Assembly (NCBI GenBank): GCA_036939355.1
Contig: JALLAP010000460.1
Span: 1 to 12,773 of the forward strand
Length of the DNA: 12,773 bases
From: Thalassiosira profunda
Lineage: Eukaryota > Bacillariophyta > Thalassiosirophyceae > Thalassiosirales > Thalassiosiraceae
Direction: 5' to 3'
Shown here: one piece after another, positions 1-6,857 of the stretch
Position numbering within the stretch: position 1 is the stretch's first letter
Layout of the letters: each line of letters begins with the position of its first letter
The notes under the pieces: model-generated
Told to the model about the DNA's origin: nothing
The model's database searches: none
What the model saw: the letters and a program-made list of their open reading frames with translations, nothing else
Translations under genes and position numbers: made by a program

Positions 1-342
1 CGGGCGCGAATGATGTCGACGGAGGCGAGTGCATTGTGACTTCGCCGACGTGGAGTGTCCAGCAAGACTCAGAGCTATCCCTCTGGTACTTTTTTGGGCA
101 GCGGGATGAAGGGGATGATTCGGCTGGTGATTACTTCAGTCTCGAGCTTTCCCGCAACGGTGGGTCAAGCTGGTCCCCGCTGGTCAGTATCGGAGATGTC
201 ACATCGAATGCAACGTGGACAGAGGCGACGGCAGCAATTACTGGTGGATCAGCTGTTAAACTTCGCGTTACAGCATCAGATGGTACTGCCGCTGGGGATC
301 TCGTCGAAGCTGGAATTGACGACATTGCGATCTGTCCTACTG
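1..342 (+). repeat. Direct repeat, copy 1 of jelly-roll domain segment
   Basis: Bases 1-342 match bases 996-1337 (offset 995 bp) with no difference that I could find, and the two copies translate identically in more than one frame. The match ends inside the codons after ICPT, where copy 1 continues into the poly-Gly run and copy 2 into GTSTAPP. The left limit is unknown because the window starts inside the repeat. Confidence 0.92.
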
Positions 343-2029
343 ACAGCGGCGGCGGCGGCGGCGGCGGCGGCGGAGGCGGCGGCGGAGGGTCGCCCACGCC
401 TCCACCTACGCCACCCCCGGTAAGACCATCGCGACGTATTTTCACGTATTGTCTCGTTTTCTTGCGCGTCGCTGACTCATCATCATGCCCGTTCGTAGAC
501 GCCACCGCCCACTCCGCCGCCCACGCCTCCACCCACGCCACCGCCAGTAAGATCATCGAGACGTATTTTCACTGTTGTCTCGTTTTCTTGTGCACCGCTA
601 ACCTCATCATCTTCGTGCCCATTCGTAGACGCCGCCGCCTACCCCGCCGCCCACGCCTCCACCTACGCCACCGCCGGTAAGACATCGAGACATCTTCTCA
701 CGTATTGTCTCGTTTTCTTGTGCACCACTGACTCACCATCATGCCCATTCGTAGACGCCGCCGCCAACTCCACCTCCAACGAACCCGCAGCCCACTGCAT
801 CGTGTACTATCCGAGAAGACTTTGAAGCAACTGGCGCTGATGCAGGGTGGACGACATCTGGTAGTTGCAGCACAGGAAGTTTTGTGCTTGGTACGCCCGA
901 TCTAGTTACAAACGGCGGTGTGACCACCCAGGTCGGTGGCGATCACACCGCCGGAGGTGCGAACGCTCTGTTCACGGCCGATAATAAGGACGGCGCGGGC
1001 GCGAATGATGTCGACGGAGGCGAGTGCATTGTGACTTCGCCGACGTGGAGTGTCCAGCAAGACTCAGAGCTATCCCTCTGGTACTTTTTTGGGCAGCGGG
1101 ATGAAGGGGATGATTCGGCTGGTGATTACTTCAGTCTCGAGCTTTCCCGCAACGGTGGGTCAAGCTGGTCCCCGCTGGTCAGTATCGGAGATGTCACATC
1201 GAATGCAACGTGGACAGAGGCGACGGCAGCAATTACTGGTGGATCAGCTGTTAAACTTCGCGTTACAGCATCAGATGGTACTGCCGCTGGGGATCTCGTC
1301 GAAGCTGGAATTGACGACATTGCGATCTGTCCTACTGGCACAAGCACTGCGCCACCGACGCCACCCCCGGTAAGACCATCGCGATGTATTTTTGCGTTCG
1401 TGTCGTTTTCGTGTGCACCACGTACTCATCATCATGAGCATTCGTAGACGCCACCGCCCACTCCGCCTCCCACTCCACCGCCCACGCCTTCTTCTGTGAC
1501 GGCTTTGTACGACAGCGCTCTAAGCGTGCCCAAGTGCTCTCCTGTTGGTTCGAGTTGCACATCCGGCGAATTGCTTCGAGGCAAGGGTGCCATGACTGGT
1601 CGTTCAGAGGACAACGCGCCCAATACTCTCGACGGATGCCCCGATGGCAACGGCGGAACTTACACGTCGGACGAGTCGATCGATGTGATCACGATCCAAT
1701 CTGTCGGCGGAGGCTCGCTTAAAGCCGGAGATAGCGCGACGATCACGGCCAATGTCTACGTGTACAACGACAAAGATACAGCGGAATTCTGGACAAAGAC
1801 CGCATTGGACAATCCTTGGCAGCTCGTTGGTCGAGTGCCAGCCGAGGCTGGATCCAAACAGCAGACCCTCACGTCGCCACAGTTCCAGCTGTCGTCGTCG
1901 TTGGTGCAGGCAGTTCGGGTGCAATTGGCCTACAACCTACCCGAGGGCAATACGAATCCCTGCCTCGGCCTGGCGGGCGATGGGCAGTGGGCCGACCGCG
2001 ACGATTTGGTCTTTTCTGTTGCTGCTTGA
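1..2029 (+). CDS. Modular secreted protein with two jelly-roll-like domains and a C-terminal beta domain (3' part, 5' end outside window)
   Basis: The 5' end lies outside the window. Exons are <1-419, 499-546, 629-676, 755-1369 and 1448-2029. All four introns (79, 82, 78, 78 nt) are phase 0, begin GTAAG and end TTCGTAG. The 569 visible residues run as follows: the end of jelly-roll domain 1 (about 1-113), a run of about 14 Gly, Thr-Pro-Pro-Pro linkers, a complete domain 2 (about 185-365) ending VEAGIDDIAICPT, a second TPPP linker, and a different C-terminal domain (about 395-569) with NTLDGC, SDESIDVI and DRDDLVFSV. From memory, both domain types occur at the C-termini of bacterial secreted peptidases, domain 1/2 like those next to M6-type metallopeptidases. 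They probably serve in binding or secretion. The catalytic part, if any, would lie upstream. The gene converges on the trypsin gene, with stops 125 bp apart. Exon structure is well supported by frame; function is inferred. Confidence 0.85.
346..390 (+). repeat. GGC microsatellite encoding poly-Gly
   Basis: A run of mostly GGC codons with some GGA/GGG encodes about 14 consecutive glycines between domain 1 and its TPPP linker. The second domain copy has no such run, so the microsatellite expanded or was lost after the domain duplication. Confidence 0.9.
420..754 (+). repeat. Amplified intron plus TPPP-exon units
   Basis: Three homologous introns (420-498, 547-628, 677-754) alternate with two 48-nt exons (499-546, 629-676), each encoding exactly four TPPP repeats. 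The period is 127-130 bp. The introns share GTAAGA(C)CATCG at the 5' end, a middle TGTCTCGTTTTCTTG and a CATTCGTAG or CGTTCGTAG end. A fourth homologous intron, 1370-1447, lies after domain 2. All are phase 0, so adding or removing a unit keeps the frame. Confidence 0.9.
996..1337 (+). repeat. Direct repeat, copy 2 of jelly-roll domain segment
   Basis: Second copy of the 342-bp segment at 1-342. It lies inside the 615-nt exon 755-1369, which holds the complete domain, so it shows what the N-terminal part of domain 1 is likely to look like outside the window. Confidence 0.92.
1370..1447 (+). repeat. Fourth homologous intron of gene 1
   Basis: This 78-nt intron shares its first 15 bases with the intron at 420-498, and the exon bases before both are nearly the same (ACGCCACCCCCG). 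It therefore corresponds to the first intron of the linker array. Read in frame it stays open until its own last three bases, TAG, which are both the splice acceptor and a stop codon. Confidence 0.85.
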
Positions 2030-2154
2030 GCATTGCCTCGATGGCAAGTCGTCTACTATTGCGGGTGTGCTTCTCGTGTACATATGGTAACGACAGTCGC
2101 CCTCTATTCAGTTATTTTCATAAAAAAGCACTCTACAACCGTGCATCGCACCTG
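2030..2154. other. Convergent intergenic region between genes 1 and 2
   Basis: These 125 bp separate the stop codons of two convergent genes and must hold both 3' ends. An A-rich stretch (CATAAAAAAGC) lies near 2119-2130, but there is no exact AATAAA on the plus strand. Confidence 0.6.
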
Positions 2155-3777
2155 CTATTGGCCGAGAATCGTGACCGAGTCGAAGAGCACCTTGTCCTCG
2201 CTGCTGTCGCCCTTGACCGCGAACCACATTGTCAGGCTGCTCGCCCCGTTGGGGGGCTTGGAGAAAACAAGGCTTTTATCATCTGTCCAAACCCCGTTGT
2301 TGAAGGCGTCCTCCCCGCGCCAACATTTTTCGCCCATGACGGTGCCATCGTCGATGACGTAGTTCAGGCAGAGGTCGTCTGCGGTCCCCATGTTCATCGC
2401 AATGAAGGAGAATCGAATCCTGTAAAGCGAGTTGGTGCCGTCGGGCGCGAAGGTCAGCGGGTTGGACAGCAGGGTGTCTCCGTTCGCGATGCCCACCACG
2501 CCCTGCCGGCCCTCGACAGTGGTAGCGTAGGTGGCCGCCGCGTTCTCGCCTCGAGCGAACAATCCGAGGCCAATGTCGAATCCCTCGTCTAGCAGCGTCG
2601 TCCAGCCCTCGTCGTCCGTGGTATCGGCCGTCGGCTCTGACGTGGCCTGGACGCCCGCGGACGACGGAGGACAGTCCAAGTAGGCTGGCGGATCCGAGCT
2701 CAGGGCGCATGTCGTCTCTCTGATCCACCCGTATTGTGCACTGACGCGGCCATACACGCCAGGGAAGTCGTTGTGAGCACATCCGAAGCCCCAGCTGAGA
2801 CGAGGAGAACGGCGGATGGAGTTTTAGAGATTGACGAACAAATGCCGGGATTCGCATCTCTGCGCATATCAATACACTCACCTGACGACGCCCACCTGCA
2901 TGTCGGCCCCGTCCTCATTCTTTATCACCATTGGCCCGCCGGAATCGCCCTGGCACGAATCCTCTCCGTCGTCCTTTGCACAGATCATATTCGTCGTGAT
3001 TCGGTCCCCATACTGTTCGATGCTCGATCCGAAGGTGAAGCCGAACAAATTGGTACCGCCCACTTCTCCTTCGCTCGCTCGGCACTCTTCGTTTGTTAGG
3101 GTAAACACTTCCGTCTCTTGCAGAGAGGGAGGCATGGCCCGCCCGTCGGTCGGGTCCGTGTCGCCCCACCCGACGACCGTCACCGCTTGGTCCCCACCGA
3201 CGTACTCGGGGCTCACCTTCACAAAGTCAACCGGCTCCGTCGTCGCTTCGTTCAACTGAAGGATCATGAAGTCGTTGTTCACAGTGTTCGGATCGTATTG
3301 GGGATGGCGAAATTGCTGTACCACCTGCTCAAAAGATGTGAGCATTGCAAAGAAGTTGACACAGAAATGACACAACAGATTCGATTTGACACTTACACGG
3401 CGAACCTCTCCGTCCTCCTCCTCCGAAGATCGGAGGTCATGTCGATGGATGATGACGTTGTACGGCGAATTTTGGGCGCAGTGCGCGGCGGAGAGGACGA
3501 TGTCGGGGGCGATCAGCGAGCCACCGCAGAAGTGTGCGACGGAATCCTGGAGCGAGACGGCGTAGTTGAAGCGATCGACGACGGCCTCGGCACCGCCAAT
3601 AATGCGGTTCTCGAGCTCACGTTGTTGTTGCTGTTGTTGTTGGTTGGCGGCGCCACGGAGGGAGGGAGCGGCGCCGTGGAGCTCGCGGTGTGGGGCCGCG
3701 CCGCGGAGGGAGGCGGATGCTGCAGCGGCGGTGGCGAGGACGAGCTGGGAGAGGGCGAGCGATTGGCAGAGGTTCAT
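2155..3777 (-). CDS. Secreted trypsin-like serine protease (S1) with C-terminal beta domain
   Basis: Exons in gene order are 3777-3397, 3324-2882 and 2794-2155, giving 487 residues. Introns are 3396-3325 (72 nt, phase 0) and 2881-2795 (87 nt, phase 2). A signal peptide covers about residues 1-22. A Ser/Ala/Arg-rich propeptide with a run of seven Gln follows. Activation cleavage is expected at Arg58 before IIGG. The catalytic triad is complete: His99 in LSAAHC, Asp145 in NNDFMIL and Ser255 in GDSGGP. Asp249, six residues before the Ser, predicts trypsin-like cleavage after Lys/Arg. The peptidase ends near residue 305 (VSWGFGCA, then PGVYGRVS). Residues 340-487 form a predicted beta-sandwich (FDIGLGLF near the start, LFDSVTIL at the end), probably for binding or secretion. 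The protein would be an extracellular or vacuolar protease. Splicing the second intron restores VVSWGFGCA exactly, which supports the model. Confidence 0.93.
3325..3396 (-). other. 72-nt intron of the trypsin gene, open in frame
   Basis: The intron starts GTAAGTGT and ends TTGAGCAG. It is a multiple of three and has no in-frame stop, so an unspliced transcript would still encode a protease, with 24 extra residues (two Cys and several Phe) inserted between EVRR and VVQQF. Removing it gives a normal trypsin spacing before HPQYDP, so I treat it as spliced. Confidence 0.8.
3621..3645 (-). repeat. CAA/CAG microsatellite encoding poly-Gln
   Basis: On the plus strand this is a GTT run with one CTG. 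It encodes seven Gln in the trypsin propeptide, just before the activation site. Length variation here would not touch the catalytic domain. Confidence 0.9.
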
Positions 3778-4189
3778 GATCGGTGTGTCGGTGCACGAGA
3801 CGTGGAGTGTTGCAATAGGGTGTGTGACTTGCAGGTGGGCGCGTTGCCTGTTTTATGAGCCCCATCGTGGGATGGATCGGAGAGACGGCCGAGCCGCCGA
3901 TGCATCATCGCGTCCTTTGTCACGAGCAGTTGACAAGATCGATCGAGAGCGAGGGAGGAGGCTCGCAGCCGCTGCTCGAGCGAGAGGCCGGCGGCTCCAG
4001 GGTCGTGCGAAGGGTCGTGCCATTCCAGTACTGATTTCCGTCGTGGTCATCAGTACCGGATTCTCTTAGGTCACATTTGAGCCTGGCGGCGTTTTCTCTC
4101 GAAGGGCGCGCGAGTTGTGTTTTGTGTTGTCCTCTCCTCGATATCGATAGCGTGCAGTGCTCCCCTGAGCGCATGGCGATGGGGCGGGG
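3778..4189. promoter_or_regulatory. 412-bp divergent promoter region, trypsin and sulfotransferase-like genes
   Basis: This region lies between two genes that start away from each other and should hold both promoters and 5' UTRs. It contains an 8-bp inverted repeat at 4028-4056 and a short upstream reading frame at 4173-4193. Several ATCGAT-type palindromes occur (near 3939 and 4141). I see no clear TATA box and no gene on either strand. Confidence 0.5.
4028..4056. promoter_or_regulatory. Inverted repeat GTACTGAT-13 nt-ATCAGTAC
   Basis: Two perfect 8-bp arms (4028-4035 and 4049-4056) flank a 13-nt spacer. They lie 134-162 bp upstream of the sulfotransferase-like start. It could be a dimeric factor site or a 5' UTR hairpin. 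There is no further evidence. Confidence 0.35.
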
Positions 4190-4193
4190 ATGA
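4173..4193 (+). promoter_or_regulatory. Upstream ORF overlapping the main start (stop-start overlap)
   Basis: A seven-codon frame (MAMGRG-stop) begins at ATG 4173. Its TGA at 4191-4193 overlaps the main ATG at 4190-4192. If the mRNA starts upstream of 4173, this frame would be met first and could lower or couple translation of the main frame. The transcription start is unknown. Confidence 0.35.
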
Positions 4194-5364
4194 CCCAATG
4201 GCTCAAGCTCTTGGTGCTCGGGGCTTTGGTCGTCGCCGCGGGCCAGCTGGCCAGGCTCGGCTCCCTGTCGCGCCAGGCTGCGTCGATGGGCAAGGCCGAC
4301 CCGACCTTCGATGGACCGCAAGGCGGCAGCGACCGACGGTTCAGCACAAACGTGGCATCAGATATCGTCGATGGCTCACCTCTGACAAACGCGTCAGCCA
4401 CTCGCCGGGGCGATCGCGGTGGAAGCTTCAACGCCGATATTGCAACAGACACCACTGAGGCTCGCCCGCGGCGAACCTGTCGGCCACCATTGCTGGCCGA
4501 CGCTTCAGCATCAACGTGACAGCTGAAACTGATGAATGGGAGCCGCTGCCCTGGTCTCTTCCGGAAATTGACCTCAACAACTATCGAAGTAGTCGGGAGT
4601 TCATGGATCAATTGGGCGAGCTGAAGCGGCGCATGAACATTTCCCTGCCGTGGAACAGCACCGCCTCCGCCAATGTCTCTCTGCCCACGCCGATCATCAG
4701 CCTGAACCTCCCCAAGAGCGCAACCCTCACACTGTGGGATTATTTCCAGTGCGGTGGATACACCAGTGCCCACACATACCTCTCGGGAACAAAACCCAAC
4801 TTGCGGATAGGCGATTGCATGCGCGAGAACTTTCTCTCCGGGGCACCGCCCTTTCAGGGTTGCAATATCGACAACAACACAATGGAGGAGGTGCAAATGT
4901 ACAGCGATGTGGGCAATCCAGAACCGAAATGTTTCTACAACAGCATCCATGACGGTGGACTCGAGCACATCGCTCGTCACTATCCAAATGCCACGATAAT
5001 CATGATGCCCCGACCCTTCGATGACTGGTACAGAAGCATATTGAAATGGGGGAATGGGCGGCTACTCGGACGCTGGAAAAAAGTTTGCGGCTTCCCGGTG
5101 TCGAGAATGGAACTTGGCTGCGAGAAGGGTGATAAAGAGTGCTGGCATACATTTTATCTGGCGCATACAGAAAAGATAAGAAGATTTGCGGTGGAGCATC
5201 TGCAACTGACCTATGTGGAGGTGCCGCTGGATGCAGATGCACCATCGTTATTGGAGTTCTACACAGGCGTACCGCAATCCTGCCTTCAGCACTGCACTCC
5301 GGGCAAGCCAAAAGACCCGAATGTGAATCTGAGGACGTACAAAAAGTGCAAACCGATAACTTGA
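4190..5364 (+). CDS. Sulfotransferase-like type II membrane protein, with apparent 1-nt frameshift near 4456
   Basis: The first frame opens at 4190 with MTQWLKLLVLGALVVAAG, a signal anchor. This is followed by a Ser/Thr-rich stem with repeated FSTNV/FNADI/FSINV blocks. That frame ends at 4519. The conserved domain continues in the frame that is open from 4459 to the stop at 5362-5364. Adding one base near 4456-4459 would give about 391 residues. The luminal domain has LPKSATLT (near 4708), like the 5'-phosphosulfate loop of PAPS sulfotransferases, and PRPFDDWYRS (near 5008), like the 3'-phosphate site. Other features are a CGGYTSAH segment and the paired Cys seen in a large sulfotransferase-like family I remember from diatoms. 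It would act in the Golgi on glycans or proteins. An intron is unlikely because no GTAAG or GTGAG occurs between 4190 and 4519. The cause may be a sequence error or a true mutation. Confidence 0.75.
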
Positions 5365-5405
5365 TACCGTACACAAACTTGTTGTTGCAACTCCACCCAC
5401 GGACA
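5365..5405. other. 41-bp convergent gap between genes 3 and 4
   Basis: Only 41 bp separate the stop codons of two convergent genes, so their 3' UTRs must overlap or be extremely short. I see no polyadenylation signal. Confidence 0.6.
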
Positions 5406-6648
5406 TCAATCAATGGTCACTTCCATCTTTACGCCCTCGTACGAGCCATCCTTCGACGTGTCTCTGTTGACGCACTTTCGGTACAAGTCCCGGAACGTTT
5501 CAAAGGCATCCGGAGTGGTCAACGCGTCGAGCTCCGTCATCTCCTCCTCGCTCAGCTCGAAATCGAACACCTCCGCATTCTCGACCATCCGCGCGATCTT
5601 CACGCTCTTGGGCATGTAGATGAACCCCTTTTGCACGCACCACCGGCCCAGCACCTGCGCCGGCGATTTGGAGTGGGCCTTCCCGATCCTCGCCAAAATG
5701 GGATGGTCCATGGCCTTACCGTCCCGCAGAGATCGGTACGATTGCAGGACGACCCCCTCCGACTCAAAAAAGTCGATCGTGTTCTTCCGATACAGGAACG
5801 GGTTAATCTCAATCTGGTTGACGACCGGTTTGGACGTGATCCCTTCGTCGATGAGCTCTTTGTAATCCTCCACTGCATAGTTCGACACGCCAATGTTACG
5901 TATTTTCCCCTCCTGTTGTTGCAGCTTCTCGAGCGTTTTGTACGCCTCAACGTGCTTGCCCGGCACAGGCCAATGAATGAGGTAGAGGTCCAAGTAGTCA
6001 GTTCCCAGGTCAGCGAGCGCTAATGTTGATTTGATAGAGTAGGTAGGATCAGATGCAGCGATTGGTGGGTCAAATTGCAAATATGCACATCAGATGCTCA
6101 CTCTTCTCCAACTGGGCACGGATTGCATCCTCTCCCTTCTCGATGGTCGTGGTCCATACCTTGCTGCACAGGAACAGGTCCTCCCGCTTCACACCGCTCG
6201 CCTTGATGGCCTTGCCGACTTCACTCTCGTTGCCATAAAATTCAGCGCACTCCAAGAACCGATAGCCCACCTCCAGTGCATCCCGGACGCACTCCTCGGC
6301 CGTCCGCTCGACTCCAGTTTCTGTGCCAGCCACCGCCGCCGATGCCGACGCGGGGATAAATCCGACCTTGTAAGTGCCGAAGCCGATGGCGGGGTGGGGC
6401 GTGCCGTCGCGCAAAGGCACGGTCGGACACGAGAGGAGGGCCTCCTTTTGCTTGGTGGACATCATTAGTGAGGAGGATGCTGACGACGCAGAAACGGAGG
6501 TGACAAAGGCGGCGCTGGCGGATGAGGACCAGAAAGCACGGGCTGCAGACGACGATGCAGAAATGGAGGTGACAAATGCGGCGCTAGCGGGACGGTGGGC
6601 GGCGGCGGCACGCAGAGAGATGGCGCAGAGGGCGGCGGCAATCTTCAT
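5406..6648 (-). CDS. Aldo-keto reductase, probably plastid targeted
   Basis: Exons in gene order are 6648-6102 and 6019-5406, giving 386 residues. The single intron, 6101-6020 (82 nt, GTGAG...TTAG), is phase 1. Splicing gives [22 protein letters not shown], a typical AKR segment. The family reduces aldehydes and ketones with NADPH in a TIM barrel. Residues are Tyr138 (FYGNE), Lys163 (CSKVW), His198 (LIHWP), the INPFLY strand, and the cofactor motif PKSVKIARMVENAEVF with the family Arg. The catalytic Asp site, five residues before Tyr138, is Glu133 (codon at 6250-6252). The first ~60 residues look like a signal peptide followed by ASAAFVTS, similar to the ASAFAP motif of diatom plastid proteins, and this stretch occurs twice. 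An internal start at MMSTKQKEALL (residue 62) could give a cytosolic form. The gene is divergent from the JmjC gene. Confidence 0.93.
6482..6589 (-). repeat. Tandem repeat in the aldo-keto reductase presequence
   Basis: Two 39-bp copies (6482-6520 and 6551-6589, period 69 bp) differ at four bases. They encode ASAAFVTSISASSSA (residues 21-35) and ASAAFVTSVSASSAS (44-58), so the motif that resembles a plastid cleavage site is duplicated. Confidence 0.88.
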
Positions 6649-6857
6649 GGTTCAGGTTCAACCAAAGTGAGGTTGGCTGGAGTCTGGAGTTTGGAGTTGC
6701 GAAGTTGCAAGTCCGGACGGACGGATGTCCGTCCGCGAGCACAGCGCAAGCCGGCCACCTGTGCTGCCAACACCTGCCATCACCCATCACACTCCCCTGC
6801 ACTCAACAGCCGCAGCCGCAGTAGGCCCAGCCATTCCAGCCCGCAAACCCTTGAACG
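6649..6857. promoter_or_regulatory. 209-bp divergent promoter, aldo-keto reductase and JmjC genes
   Basis: This short gap between two starts must hold both promoters. It contains the perfect inverted repeat at 6714-6735, roughly a third of the way from the aldo-keto reductase start. I see no clear TATA box. Confidence 0.55.
6714..6735. promoter_or_regulatory. Perfect 9-bp inverted repeat CGGACGGAC-GGAT-GTCCGTCCG
   Basis: The arms 6714-6722 and 6727-6735 are perfectly complementary around a 4-nt loop. Each arm is itself a doubled CGGA. It lies 66 bp upstream of the aldo-keto reductase ATG and 122 bp upstream of the JmjC ATG. It could be a shared binding site for a dimeric factor or a stable hairpin in the reductase 5' UTR. 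Confidence 0.5.

Noticed and set aside
1816..2592. 258-residue plus-strand frame spanning the gene 1/gene 2 junction
   Set aside because: It overlaps the end of gene 1 in another frame and the trypsin C-terminal exon in antisense, with arbitrary composition.
3118..3858. 246-residue plus-strand frame
   Set aside because: It is antisense to the trypsin catalytic exons, which carry the full triad.
4340..4523. An intron joining the two sulfotransferase-like frames
   Set aside because: Candidate donors (GTGGCA, GTCGAT, GTGGAA) do not fit the GTAAG/GTGAG rule of all other introns here. The only acceptors that avoid the TGA at 4456 are weak, and the internal repeats explain the break better as one missing base.
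4066..4980. 304-residue open frame on the minus strand
   Set aside because: It runs antisense across the sulfotransferase-like domain and has no family-like sequence. The plus-strand frame has PAPS-site-like motifs.
5139..6023. 294-residue plus-strand frame
   Set aside because: It is a shadow of the sulfotransferase-like 3' end and the aldo-keto reductase antisense strand.
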